Origin: Candidatus Anaerobiospirillum pullicola
Lineage (GTDB): Bacteria > Pseudomonadota > Gammaproteobacteria > Enterobacterales > Succinivibrionaceae
Length of the DNA: 64,000 bases
Assembly: GCA_018884035.1 (NCBI GenBank)
Contig: JAHLFE010000044.1
Coordinates: forward strand, 37,783-101,782
Reading direction: 5' to 3'
Both the position numbers and the translations under genes were made by a program. The notes under the pieces are model-generated. The model was not told where the DNA came from, made no database searches, and worked only from the letters and a program-made list of their open reading frames with translations. This document shows positions 53,043 to 62,907 of the stretch, one piece after another; the stretch's first letter is position 1, and the number at the start of each line of letters is the position of its first letter.

Positions 53043-53190
53043 GATAGCCACTACATCGAAGCTTGAGATGAGGGCATCCCCAGCCTTTAAGGCTATCGCC
53101 TTACCTTTGATTGTTGGGGGTCAGTAGATCCACTTTAAGGCAAAAGCCGTATCTTAGAGGTTTAAGAAAAATCAGCCTCAACTCCTCGAC
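53043..53190 (-). repeat. Dispersed repeat family B, copy 2
   Basis: Minus-strand counterpart of 45497-45646; see shared blocks there. Confidence 0.8.
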
Positions 53191-53250
53191 GTCAGATGAG
53201 TGCGGGGCTGCTTGTTTAGGGGCTTGGACACTAAGCTCATGTCTGTATTT

Positions 53251-53266
53251 TATTTCACGTGAAATA
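53251..53266. promoter_or_regulatory. Perfect 16-base palindrome, candidate operator
   Basis: TATTTCACGTGAAATA, about 480 bases before the first NSS transporter gene. A second dyad GCGGAGCG/CGCTCCGC lies at 53290-53313. I do not see the 16-base palindrome before the other two transporter genes. The rest of 52903-53748 has no gene. Confidence 0.45.
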
Positions 53267-53748
53267 GAGAAAAAAGTGCACTACGCTTAGCGGAGCGTAG
53301 CAAAGCGCTCCGCTTGCGCTAAAATAGTTAGTTTTGGTGCAAATTTGTGCAGATACATGCTGGTGCATGGTGCTGTGCATTGCATGTCGAGCTTAATGTG
53401 TTTTTGCTGTGAGCGCCAGCCGAGGCTAAGCGAGCTGTGCTTTTCGCGGGGGCATGCGCTGCGGCGCTGCTGCCCCTCAGCAACAACACACCACACAAAG
53501 GCAGTAAGTGCATAAGCTCTTTACTTGCAGCCCTCTCTGGGCGCGGGTAGGGAAGGCTGTGCTTATTGCAGCTTACCTCTACTTCGCTCTCTGGAAAGTT
53601 CCGCCAGCGGTGCTGTAACCCAGAAGTGTACGCAAAGCAGCGCTGCGGCGCGGCAACTGTTCAGAAGTAGAGGTCAGCGTGAACTGGTGTTCTTGTTGGC
53701 GCACCCGCGCTAAAGAAGACATCTGTCTTAGTTTCGGAGTTTAGGGTC

Positions 53749-55137
53749 ATGTCAACCCGTGAACATTTTGCGACACGTCTGGGCTTCCTGCTCATTACCG
53801 CCGGTTGTGCCATCGGCTTAGGTAATGTCTGGCGCTTCCCCTACATTGTGGGTCAGTACGGCGGCGCATTCTTCGTCTTAATCTACATCTTCTTCCTCGT
53901 CTTCTTTGGCTTGCCACTTCTTATGATGGAGCTGGCTATCGGTCGCTCCTCCCGCCGCTCGCTGGCTCAGTCCTTTGAGACCTTAGAGCCTCAGGGCAGA
54001 CACTGGCACTTTAACAAGTGGTGGATGATCGCCGGTAACTACGTGCTGATGTCGTTCTACAGCGTGATCACCGGTTGGATGCTCTACTACAGCTTAAAGG
54101 GCTTCTCCGGTGAGTTTGGTGTCAACTCCGATGCCACCGTTGCAGGTGCCGCTTTTGCCGACATGCTGGCCTCGCCTTCATCAATGCTGATCAGCATGCT
54201 GGCAGTGGTGGCTGTGGCCTTTGGTATCTGCGCCTGCGGTCTGCGTAAGGGTGTTGAGCGTATCACCAAGCCAATGATGATCCTGCTCTTTGCACTGCTC
54301 TTCTTTATGGCGCTGCGCTCCTTTACCTTAGACGGTTTTGAGGAGGGAGTGTCCTACTACTTAAAGCCAGATCTCTCGAAGATCACTGATGGTGGTATCG
54401 CCCGTGTGATTGAGGTCTTCTCGGCGGCCATGGCGCAGGCGTTCTTTACGCTGTCCATTGGTGTGGGTGCCATTCAGATCTTTGGTACCTACATGAGCTC
54501 GAATCAGACCTTAGCCTCTGAGGGCCTGTCGATCTTAGCCTTAGACACCACTGTGGCTTTCTTATCCGGCCTTGTGATCTTCCCTGCTTGCTTTACTTAC
54601 GCCGTGGAGCCAGGTCAAGGCCCAAGCCTGATTTTTGTGACCTTAGTGTCGGTCTTCTCGCACATGGAAAATGGTGCTTTCTGGGGCGGCATCTTCTTTG
54701 TGTTTATGCTCTTTGCGGCACTGTCGACGCTGATTGCGGTGTTTGAAAACATCATCGCTATCTTTATGGAGCTGTTCACCACCTCGCGTCGTCGTGCGGT
54801 GATGATCAACTTCTGCGTCATCTTTGTGGTGTCGCTGCCTTGCATCTTAGGCTTTAACTACTGGTCTGACATCCACCCATTAGGTGGCAGTTCGACCATC
54901 CTCGATCTTGAGGACTTCATTATTTCCTACAACATCCTGCCATTTGGCGCGTTAGTGTATGCAGCCTTTATTACATGGCGTGGTGGTTGGGGCTTTAACA
55001 ACTTCTTAAGCGAGTGCAACACCGGTAAGGGGGTGCGCATGCCAAGCTGGGGCTTAAATTACTACCGCTTTGTGGTGCCAGTGGTGATCTTCTTACTGAT
55101 CGCTAACTGCTACTACTCGGTGTTCTTTGCTGGCTAA
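53749..55137 (+). CDS. NSS-family sodium-dependent transporter, copy 1
   Basis: 462 residues, about eleven to twelve membrane helices. Neurotransmitter:sodium symporter family (LeuT fold). First helix ITAGCAIGLGNVWRFPYI holds the unwound Na+/substrate site; later GVERITKPMMILLFALLFFMALRSFTL and the TM6 region ACFTYAVEPGQGPSLIFVTL. Bacterial members import amino acids or related compounds with Na+. The substrate cannot be told. First of three tandem paralogues in the same orientation, each with its own long leader. Confidence 0.95.
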   Translation: MSTREHFATRLGFLLITAGCAIGLGNVWRFPYIVGQYGGAFFVLIYIFFLVFFGLPLLMMELAIGRSSRRSLAQSFETLEPQGRHWHFNKWWMIAGNYVLMSFYSVITGWMLYYSLKGFSGEFGVNSDATVAGAAFADMLASPSSMLISMLAVVAVAFGICACGLRKGVERITKPMMILLFALLFFMALRSFTLDGFEEGVSYYLKPDLSKITDGGIARVIEVFSAAMAQAFFTLSIGVGAIQIFGTYMSSNQTLASEGLSILALDTTVAFLSGLVIFPACFTYAVEPGQGPSLIFVTLVSVFSHMENGAFWGGIFFVFMLFAALSTLIAVFENIIAIFMELFTTSRRRAVMINFCVIFVVSLPCILGFNYWSDIHPLGGSSTILDLEDFIISYNILPFGALVYAAFITWRGGWGFNNFLSECNTGKGVRMPSWGLNYYRFVVPVVIFLLIANCYYSVFFAG

Positions 55138-55289
55138 GGCATGACTATTCTTAGCAGGTAACTGCTCTCTTAGCACGTTACCAGCTGACCGCTCCCTAAC
55201 TTACGAAGATGGCGCTTGCTCCAAGATAAAGTGCCATTTTGGCGCATAAGCGCACTTTTCTGCTCTCTTTTGCGTCATTGCTGTTTTTT

Positions 55290-55339
55290 AACGCCGTTTA
55301 GTGCTCAAATTTAGGGCATAATACGGCGTTTTGTTTTTC
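55290..55339 (+). terminator. Terminator after NSS copy 1
   Basis: AACGCCGT and ACGGCGTT (8 pairs) around a 25-base loop, followed by TTGTTTTTC. The remainder of the spacer to 55623 holds no gene. Confidence 0.7.
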
Positions 55340-55623
55340 TGTGGTGCAGAAAATTCTGTAGTGGTAGCTTTCGGCATAAACTCTCAAGCCACAGACATAG
55401 CACTGCCATTGTGCCTCCTTAGGTGTGGCAGCAGGCGCAGGAGCTCTTGTTAGAGCAGCACTTTTGAAGCTGCACTGCTGTGACGCAGTAAGGCGCTGAT
55501 GGACACTGCACCTGACGCGGCCTCAATAAGTTGTGGGCTGCTTCCCGCCGCTTAGATACGCTGACACTCCTCTTTCTAGGCCTCACGCTGTGGCACCGCG
55601 TGCTGCCACTTGGATTTTTGTAT

Positions 55624-56988
55624 ATGGCTCGAGAACAATTCTCTTCGCGCTTAGGTTTCCTCTTAATCGCCGCTGGCTGTGCTATCGGTTTAGGAAACGT
55701 CTGGCGTTTCCCTTACATCACCGGTCAATATGGCGGCGCGATCTTCGTCATCATTTACCTGTGCTTCTTGTTCTTTGTAGGTGTACCGCTGCTTACTATG
55801 GAGCTGTCGGTAGGCCGCGCTTCTCGCCGCTCTTTGGGCCAATCCTTTGAGGTGTTAGCCCCGCACACCAAGTGGTACTTAAACAAGTTCTGGATGATTC
55901 CAGGCAACTACATCCTCATGGCTTTCTACTCGCTGGTGACCGGCTGGCTGCTCTATTACATGGTCATGCTTGGCAGTGGCGTCATGCAGGCCCCAACCCA
56001 AGAGGCCGCAGGTCAGGTCTTTAATGAGCTGCTGGTAAGCCCAGTGAGCATGTTTACCTGCACCGTGATCGTGGTGGTAGCCTCATTCTCGGTGTGTGCC
56101 TTTGGCCTAGAAAAGGGCGTGGAGCGTATCACCAAGCCAATGATGATCCTGCTCTTTGCGCTGCTTATCTTCTTAGCCGCGCGCTCCTTTACCCTGCCTG
56201 GCGTCAAGGAGGGCTTAAGTTACTATCTGCTGCCAAGCTTTGACAATATGCAGCGTGAGGGTATCTTAAATGCGCTGTCGGCAGCGATGGGCCAATCGTT
56301 CTTTACCTTAGGCTTAGGTGTGGGCTCGATTCAGATCTTTGGCTCTTACATGAAGCGCCAATACACCTTAGGCTATGAGGCTTTCACCATTACCTTGCTG
56401 GACACCACGGTGGCTTTATTAGCAGGCTTTATCATCTTCCCTGCTTGCTTTAGCTACGGTGTAGAGCCAGGTCAGGGCCCAGGCTTACTCTTTGTGACCT
56501 TAGTGACCGTGTTCTCTAACATGGACTACGGTGCCTTCTGGGGGGGCTTATTCTTCTTATTCATGCTCTTTGCGGCGGTATCGACGCTGATTGCGGTGTT
56601 TGAGAACATTATCGCCATTACCATGGAGATGTTTGCGCTCTCGCGTATTAAGGCGGTGCTGATTAACTGCTGCGTGGTGCTGCTCTTAGGTCTGCCTTGC
56701 ATGTTTGGCTATAACTACCTCTCGGATATCCATCCTTTAGGTGGTTCGAGCACGATCTTAGACACCTACGATTTTATTCTGAGCAATAACATCCTGCCAT
56801 TTGGCACCACCTGTTACGTGCTCTTTATTACCTTAAAGCGTGGCTGGGGCTTTGATAACTACATTGCCGAGACCAACTACGGTAAGGGCTTAAAGTTCCC
56901 ACACGCCTTTAAGTACTACTATCGCTTCATTCTGCCAATTGTCATCTTAGCTCTGTTTATTCAGGGCTATGTGGGCGTCTTTGGCTAG
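55624..56988 (+). CDS. NSS-family sodium-dependent transporter, copy 2
   Basis: 454 residues from the ATG at 55624 (MAREQFSSRLGF, as in copies 1 and 3; the longer frame upstream is not conserved). IAAGCAIGLGNVWRFPYITGQYGGA, GVERITKPMMILLFALLIFLAARSFTL and CFSYGVEPGQGPGLLFVTLVTVFSNMDYGAFWGG. Close to copy 3. Confidence 0.95.
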   Translation: MAREQFSSRLGFLLIAAGCAIGLGNVWRFPYITGQYGGAIFVIIYLCFLFFVGVPLLTMELSVGRASRRSLGQSFEVLAPHTKWYLNKFWMIPGNYILMAFYSLVTGWLLYYMVMLGSGVMQAPTQEAAGQVFNELLVSPVSMFTCTVIVVVASFSVCAFGLEKGVERITKPMMILLFALLIFLAARSFTLPGVKEGLSYYLLPSFDNMQREGILNALSAAMGQSFFTLGLGVGSIQIFGSYMKRQYTLGYEAFTITLLDTTVALLAGFIIFPACFSYGVEPGQGPGLLFVTLVTVFSNMDYGAFWGGLFFLFMLFAAVSTLIAVFENIIAITMEMFALSRIKAVLINCCVVLLLGLPCMFGYNYLSDIHPLGGSSTILDTYDFILSNNILPFGTTCYVLFITLKRGWGFDNYIAETNYGKGLKFPHAFKYYYRFILPIVILALFIQGYVGVFG

Positions 56989-57261
56989 AGATAGGGCGTC
57001 ATAAGTGGCGTGAGTGGCGTCACTGGTGGTTTGTGACTTTAGTGGCTTCAGAAGTTGGTTGCCTTAGGCGCAAAGCAAGGTAGGAGCAGGGCTGCAGACA
57101 GTAGGGGAAAAGACTCCGTAAGGCCCTGTGGTCACTGCAGCTGTGCTCGTAGCGACTCCACTTTTCTGCCCGCACCACGACTGCTAAGCCACTTTAAAGT
57201 TTAAAGCCGCTGCTGCCACAGAAAGCTGCGTGTGCAACCGCTCACAAGGTGATGCTGTGAG

Positions 57262-57312
57262 CACAGCTACAGCTACAGCTACAGCTACTGCTACTACTAC
57301 TACTACTACTGC
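57262..57312. repeat. Short tandem repeats (CAGCTA)n and (CTA)n
   Basis: Four CAGCTA hexamers followed by CTG(CTA)6-7 in the 568-base spacer between copies 2 and 3, which otherwise shows no gene. Confidence 0.85.
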
Positions 57313-57556
57313 TGGTTTGCTGTGGCATAGTGCTTCTTAGGTTTTCTTTTACGTAGGCGCGCTTGCTTTTGCCCGTGAGCGCTCTTATTTATTGTTGGCT
57401 ACCGCACTTGCTGCCCCGCGTGTAACCGACTTTTCTGCAAATCAGTTGAGGCTCCTCACTTACCGCCCAGCCCAGCACGTAGTGCGCTTGCACCTCATGC
57501 TGTGAGAGGCTGGGGAACCGCAAGGCCCAAGTAAGCGAGCTTAACTGGGGGTTTTT

Positions 57557-58933
57557 ATGGCTCAACGCGAACAGTTCTCCTCGCGCTTAGGCTTCCTGCT
57601 CATTGCCGCTGGCTGCGCGATTGGCTTAGGAAACGTCTGGCGCTTCCCATACATCACCGGTCAATACGGCGGTGCTGCCTTTGTGATCATGTATTTGGTC
57701 TTCCTCCTCATCATTGGTGTGCCGCTCTTAACCGTCGAGCTGTCGATGGGCCGTTTCTCCCGTCGCTCTGTAGCTCGCGCCTTTGATGTCATCGAAAAGC
57801 CAGGTAGCAAGTGGCACTTAAATAAGTTCTGGATCATCCCTGGAAGCTACATCCTGCTCTCCTTCTACGCCGTGATCACAGGTTGGCTGCTCTACTACTG
57901 CCTGCGTATGCTCACCGGCTTCTTCCCTGTGGGGACCACCAAGGAAATCGCCGTTACGCGCTTTAGCGAGCTCTTAGCAGACCCATACATCATGTTTGTC
58001 TGCACTTTCTCGGTGGCCTTTATTTCCTTTGGCATCGTGGCCTTTGGCTTAGTCAAGGGCGTGGAGCGTATCACCAAGCCAATGATGATCCTGCTCTTTG
58101 CGCTGCTGTTCTTCATGGCCTTCCGCTCGTTCACGCTGCCTGGTTTTAGCGAGGGTATCGCCTTTTACCTCACCCCATCTTGGGACAACATGAAAAGTGA
58201 GGGCTTCTTAGTGGCGGTGTGGGCAGCAATGGGACAGGTGTTCTTTACCCTGTCTATTGGTCAAGGCTCCATTGAGATCTTTGGTGCTTACATGGATAAG
58301 CGTCACTCGCTCATCTCCGAGTCGGTGCTTATTTGCTGCTTAGACACCACAGTGGCCTTACTTGCTGGCTTTATTATCTTCCCAGCGTGCTTTAGCTACG
58401 GTGTGGAGCCAGGTCAAGGCCCTAGCTTACTGTTCGTATCCTTAACCACCGTCTTTGCCAACATGGACTATGGTTGGTTCTGGGGTAGCCTCTTCTTCCT
58501 TTTCATGCTCTTTGCGGCCATGTCGACGCTGATTGCGGTGTTTGAGAGCGTGATTTCGATCAATATCGATCTCTTTGCTATTAGCCGTGTTAAGGCCGTG
58601 ATTATCAACTTCCTGATCATTACGGTCATGGGCTTGCCATGTATTTTAGGCTTTAACTACTGGTCTGATTTCCACCCATTAGGTGGCAGCTCGACTATCC
58701 TTGATCTGCAAGACTTTTTGGTGTCCAATAACGTGCTGCCATTAGGCTCATTTGTGATGGTGCTGTTTATCACTGCCAAGACGGGCATGGGCTTTAAGCG
58801 CTATCAGGAAGAGTGCAACACCGGTGTTGGTCCAAAGATCCCTAACTGGATGTACTGGTACATGCGCTTTGTGCTGCCAGTGATCATTGGTGTGATCTTA
58901 GCGGTGGGCTACTACAACATCTTCCTGGCCTAA
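57557..58933 (+). CDS. NSS-family sodium-dependent transporter, copy 3
   Basis: 458 residues; GGGGG before the ATG. Same fold and signatures as the two preceding genes: GCAIGLGNVWRFPYITGQYGGAAFV, GVERITKPMMILLFALLFFMAFRSFTL, FSYGVEPGQGPSLLFVSLTTVFANMDYGWFWG. Differences concentrate in the third and fourth extracellular/loop regions (TGFFPVGTTKEIAVTRFSE), suggesting a different substrate from copy 2. Confidence 0.95.
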   Translation: MAQREQFSSRLGFLLIAAGCAIGLGNVWRFPYITGQYGGAAFVIMYLVFLLIIGVPLLTVELSMGRFSRRSVARAFDVIEKPGSKWHLNKFWIIPGSYILLSFYAVITGWLLYYCLRMLTGFFPVGTTKEIAVTRFSELLADPYIMFVCTFSVAFISFGIVAFGLVKGVERITKPMMILLFALLFFMAFRSFTLPGFSEGIAFYLTPSWDNMKSEGFLVAVWAAMGQVFFTLSIGQGSIEIFGAYMDKRHSLISESVLICCLDTTVALLAGFIIFPACFSYGVEPGQGPSLLFVSLTTVFANMDYGWFWGSLFFLFMLFAAMSTLIAVFESVISINIDLFAISRVKAVIINFLIITVMGLPCILGFNYWSDFHPLGGSSTILDLQDFLVSNNVLPLGSFVMVLFITAKTGMGFKRYQEECNTGVGPKIPNWMYWYMRFVLPVIIGVILAVGYYNIFLA

Positions 58934-58988
58934 GTAAGGACAGGGTAGTGCTCTAAAGACGCGGCTAAGCTCGCAGGCTTAGCCACAG

Positions 58989-59036
58989 CAAGCCCCCATA
59001 AGCACTCTGTTTGGAGTTGTTTGTGGGGGCTTTTGT
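58989..59036 (+). terminator. Terminator of NSS copy 3
   Basis: AAGCCCCCATAA / TTGTGGGGGCTT stem followed by TTTTGTTATG. Confidence 0.88.
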
Positions 59037-59737
59037 TATGCGTGTCAGCCGAAGTAGCTCTGAGGTAGGTTAATGGCAAGTAGCTGTGCTCACACATGTG
59101 GAAACCGCTCTCTTAACAACAGTGGAAACAGCTGAGTGGAGTGGCGTGGAGTGGTGGCCGCTGTATCCTCTGATGGCTATCATCTGGAGGTTTTTGTCTC
59201 TGACGACATCACCACAGGGCGTTTAGCAAAGAGCAGGCTCCTGAGAAGAATATGGGCTCCACTCAGAGTTTGGTTGATACCAAAAAGCAGCAGCGCCCTG
59301 CAATCAAGCATGGGCCCCATGTGATGGCGTTTGGCGTGACCAATCTTGGATTAGTGTTGGTTCCATATCCACCAAACTCTGAAAAGGGCCAGAATATGAT
59401 CTTAGAGGGTATGATCCTTTGTGGTGCCATACTACCGCGTCTTTGGCGGCCTTTTGAGCCATTGCATGGAGCTGCTGCTAATGCGCTTGCAAGGTGCAAA
59501 AGCGGCTTATCCATGCCCGCTTTAGCGGCTTGGAAAATGCTGAGTGTTGTAGTTATTTCTGTGGCGAGATGCCGCCACAGTTGAAAAAAGAGCAAGGCAG
59601 CGTGCACTTTTTGCGCTGTACGCGGTCTAAAGCTTTACAGGCATGATGTCGCGGCCTGTGGTCAAAAGCTTCATTGCAGAAAGTAGAGCAGCTGCTCTGA
59701 TGGAGGAGCGTACTGCTAATTAAGAGGTAGCCTCGTC
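59037..59737. other. 700-base spacer before slt
   Basis: No supported gene. A perfect 11-base inverted repeat CAGAGTTTGGT (59264-59274) / ACCAAACTCTG (59371-59381) encloses ~96 bases, with GGGCTCC/GGGCC elements nearby; it may be a remnant of a small mobile element. Confidence 0.4.
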
Positions 59738-62083
59738 ATGGCTACCGCCTTGGTCTCAAGGAAAGACACATCACCCCCACAACTGTTTTTGAGGAAAAAG
59801 AGGATGGGCAAATTAACTTGGCAGCCGTGGCTGCAGCAGGTGTTAGCACAGACCCCTAAAGCCATGGTAGGCGCATTATTGCTAGCGCTAGCACCTCTAG
59901 TCCTAGCCTCGTCAGCCTCTTCCTCCTCCTCATCCTCTTCTGCCCAAGACGATGCGGCCTCAACCCAAGAGGAGCAGGTCGACGCCATTGAAAGTAAGCT
60001 CGCTACCACCTCAGCCAATATCACCATTAGGGCCGGTGCTAACTCCAATGACCTCGTTTCTGGCTCTGCTGAGGCCAACGGTAATAGCGATGTTTACAGT
60101 GGGACGGCGCTGCATTTTGAGGATCAGATGATGCTCAATGCCCGTCGCGTCGATCTCGATCTCTTTGCCAAAATGCCAAAGTCCCGCATTACCAAGATGC
60201 GTGAGGCCTATGTGCAAGCAGAAAACGCCTTTCGCCGTGGCGATGAGGCCTTAGGCTTTGCTATCCAAAAGCAGCACTTACAAGGCTACCCGCTCAACAT
60301 CTGGCTCAATTACTACTATCTGGCCAATGACATTAAGACCAGCAAGTTTGACGCGGTGATGAAATTCATCAACAGCAACGAGCAGGCTGAGCTTGCCGAG
60401 CTGTTACGTGACCGCTATGCGCGCTACCTCTCCGATGTGCGTGACTATGCGCGTCTGTCGGTGTTAGTGGGTCCCAAGCCATTTGATGAGACCAAGCTCT
60501 CGACGCTGAGCTTTAAGCAAAAGACCCAGCTGTGCCGCTTCTATGAGGCTAACTGGCCTTTAGATAAGGTAAACGAAGAGGCTATCAGCTTTGCGACGCG
60601 TATTTACCTCGATTTAAGCAAGCGCCCATTGTCCTGCAATGGCTTAATGGCCTTGTTTGACGCTAAGGGCTACCTCACCGATAAGCTGGTCTTAAAGCGT
60701 TTTGAGAACGCCTATGTGCAGCGCTCCTATACGGAGACGACTGACTCCTTAGCCCAAGAGCTGCAACACACGGACTTTGCTAAGCGCGTCGATCAGCAGA
60801 TGCAGCTGTACTCGCAGCCAGAGAAGCTCTTTGACGAGGTTAAGGGTAACTCGGAGGACGAGCACCGTGTGGCGGTGCTTGCCTTTAAGCGCTACGCCAA
60901 CTTATCCCCACGCTCGGCCCGTAATGACTTTAAGAAGTTTATCAAGACTTACGATCCATCCGAGACGGAGCTCATCGATATCTACCAGATCTTTGCCTCG
61001 TCGTTCTTAGGGCGGAGCTACGGTTTATCTGACGTCGAGTGGGTGGATCGCAACCTGCCAACGTTAGCGTGGAATGACACCTTAAAAGAGCAGCGTTTAC
61101 GTCGCGCCATTTACTTTGCCCAGTGGAAAGAGGTCTATGTCCTCATTGACCACCTCTCCCCAGACCTTAAAGATGACATCAACTGGCGTTACTGGAAGGG
61201 CCGTGCGGCTTTAGAGCTGGGTAAGACCGACGAGGGTAATGCGCTGCTTGCTGAGGTGGCCAAGGATCGCAGCTTCTTTGGTTTTTACGCGGCACAGACG
61301 CTGGGGGTTGATTATCCTTTCAACTACCTCAAGATCGACCCTAATTTCTCCTTCCCGCTGGACATTGCCAACAACAAGGCGGCGATTCGCTTCTTAGAGC
61401 TCTATGCGCTTGATGATGACAATGCCATTTATGAGTGGCGTGAGATTGCGAAGCGCTCCCCAGAGCACGAGGCGATGGTCATGGCACAGTGGGCCTTACA
61501 GACGGGCAATATCTCCTACGCCATTGATTTTGTGGTGAGCTCGGGCCGTTGGGATGCCTTAGATTATCGCTTCCCGATTGCCTATCGCAGCTCCTATGAG
61601 CACTTCTCCAAAGAGAGTAATGTGCCGCTGTCGTTCTTATACGGCGTTTCGCGTCAGGAGAGCATGCTCAATCACAACATTCGCTCGTGGGCAGGTGCTG
61701 TGGGCTTAATGCAGGTGATGCCTGGTACGGCCCGCGATATCGCGCGTAAAGAGAAGTGGAAGTTCAGTGGCACTAACAGTCTCACTGATCCTGAGACCAA
61801 TATCCAGTACGGCAGCACCTATCTGCGCTGGATGCTTGATAAGTTTGATAACAACCGCATTTTAGCGGCGGCGGCTTACAATGCAGGCCCAGGTCGTATT
61901 CCACGGTGGCGCTCTAATGATGGCGTGAAGCGCGATGTGGCCATGTTTGTGGAGTGCATTCCATTTAAGGAGACGCGTAAGTACGTGCAGAACGTAATTC
62001 TGTACGATGCCATTTATAACTTCCTGATCACAGGAGAAAAGGGCGAGCTGATACACCCTAACGAGCTGAGCTACGCGTACTAA
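59738..62083 (+). CDS. slt: Soluble lytic murein transglycosylase
   Basis: 781 residues from the ATG at 59738; a second ATG at 59804 with GAGG upstream (MGKLTWQPW) is a good alternative, and would leave a shorter n-region before the hydrophobic core MVGALLLALAPLVLA. Periplasmic. After a Ser-rich stretch comes the superhelical U-domain (MREAYVQAENAFRRGDEAL, WKEVYVLIDHLSPDL...WRYWKGRAALELG) and the C-terminal catalytic domain: LYGVSRQESMLNHNIRSWAGAVGLMQVMPGTARDIA with the catalytic Glu in QES, and AAAYNAGPGRIPRW. Cleaves glycan strands with formation of 1,6-anhydromuramic ends. E. coli Slt70 is 645 residues. Confidence 0.95.
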   Translation: MATALVSRKDTSPPQLFLRKKRMGKLTWQPWLQQVLAQTPKAMVGALLLALAPLVLASSASSSSSSSSAQDDAASTQEEQVDAIESKLATTSANITIRAGANSNDLVSGSAEANGNSDVYSGTALHFEDQMMLNARRVDLDLFAKMPKSRITKMREAYVQAENAFRRGDEALGFAIQKQHLQGYPLNIWLNYYYLANDIKTSKFDAVMKFINSNEQAELAELLRDRYARYLSDVRDYARLSVLVGPKPFDETKLSTLSFKQKTQLCRFYEANWPLDKVNEEAISFATRIYLDLSKRPLSCNGLMALFDAKGYLTDKLVLKRFENAYVQRSYTETTDSLAQELQHTDFAKRVDQQMQLYSQPEKLFDEVKGNSEDEHRVAVLAFKRYANLSPRSARNDFKKFIKTYDPSETELIDIYQIFASSFLGRSYGLSDVEWVDRNLPTLAWNDTLKEQRLRRAIYFAQWKEVYVLIDHLSPDLKDDINWRYWKGRAALELGKTDEGNALLAEVAKDRSFFGFYAAQTLGVDYPFNYLKIDPNFSFPLDIANNKAAIRFLELYALDDDNAIYEWREIAKRSPEHEAMVMAQWALQTGNISYAIDFVVSSGRWDALDYRFPIAYRSSYEHFSKESNVPLSFLYGVSRQESMLNHNIRSWAGAVGLMQVMPGTARDIARKEKWKFSGTNSLTDPETNIQYGSTYLRWMLDKFDNNRILAAAAYNAGPGRIPRWRSNDGVKRDVAMFVECIPFKETRKYVQNVILYDAIYNFLITGEKGELIHPNELSYAY

Positions 62084-62129
62084 GCTAAAGCTGAGAGCAC
62101 CGTAAGCTCACGACACAGCACTTCACAGG

Positions 62130-62167
62130 GCCTGAGCGGGGAAAACAGCTCAGGCTCTGCTTTTTTG
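62130..62167 (+). terminator. Terminator of slt
   Basis: GCCTGAGC GGGGAAAACA GCTCAGGC followed by TCTGCTTTTTT. Confidence 0.92.
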
Positions 62168-62285
62168 GGGAGAGCGCACGACGTAGCGTGAGTATCCCAA
62201 AAAGCAAATCTCAAAGGAGGTAACTGCCTACAATCAGGTGTGTTACCTTTAGAGTAGGTGTTTGCTAAGGATCTGCTCTCGAGAT

Positions 62286-62309
62286 AAGGCGCCGTCAGGC
62301 GCTTTTTGG
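62286..62309 (+). terminator. Second terminator-like hairpin
   Basis: GCGCC GTCA GGCGC followed by TTTTT. As slt already ends at 62167, this may close a short separate transcript from ~62170-62290, a possible small RNA (it also contains AAAGGAGGTAAC/GTTACCTTT pairing). The remaining spacer to 62687 shows nothing else. Confidence 0.6.
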
Positions 62310-62687
62310 TTATCTACGCGTAGCAGTAGGTAGGTAGCCTTAATCCGACACACCTTGGCGCATCGCCAGCAGAGGTTGGTGAGAGTGGCTCTCTCTGATC
62401 TGGAGGTAGGTAGGTTGGATAAGGAGTAACATCCAGCGCAGAGGCGTGATCACCGTCTGACCATGATGTGGGCTGCTCACACCGCTAATGCTGCCTGCCA
62501 CTTAATTTGCTGTGGATCACGCGGCACTGTACGATGCGCTGTGCTTAGCTCTGTGATCAGCTGTGTGGTCAGATGTGGTGCTGCAAAATGTGCATAACCA
62601 TATCCCCAAAAAGCCCTTATTTATCAGGTAAAGCTCTCAGCAGCCCCGCAAGTACACCCCGCTGCGCTTTTTTTTCCAAAAAAACGC

Positions 62688-62715
62688 TTTACAAGTGGAG
62701 AAAAACCCTTATAAT
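62688..62715 (+). promoter_or_regulatory. Promoter of tRNA-Leu
   Basis: TTTACA (-35) and TATAAT (-10) separated by 16 bases; the -10 lies 42 bases before the tRNA. Confidence 0.85.
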
Positions 62716-62756
62716 GTGCTCCGTCAAATCGATCGCTGATTTGGCAAAAATCTCTT

Positions 62757-62839
62757 GCCCAGGTGGTGGAATTGGTAGACACGCTACTTTGAGGGGGTAG
62801 TTCGCGAGAGTGCGGGTTCGAGTCCCGCCCTGGGCACCA
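62757..62839 (+). tRNA. leuU: tRNA-Leu (GAG)
   Basis: 83 bases with encoded CCA. Acceptor stem GCCCAGG/CCTGGGC, D-arm GGTGGAATTGGTAGACAC, anticodon stem-loop CTACT TTGAGGG GGTAG with anticodon GAG, a short variable arm (class II) and T-arm GCGGGTTCGAGTCCCGC. Very like E. coli tRNA-Leu(GAG), except for the variable arm. Confidence 0.95.
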
Positions 62840-62859
62840 TGCAAGAGATTGCGGAATAG

Positions 62860-62907
62860 GCTTACTTGCAAACCTGCTAAAGCGGGGGAGGAAGTGAGCT
62901 TTTTTTT
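62860..62907 (+). terminator. Terminator of tRNA-Leu
   Basis: GCTTACTT / AAGTGAGC with inner CCTGCT/AGCGGG pairing and eight T. Confidence 0.85.
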
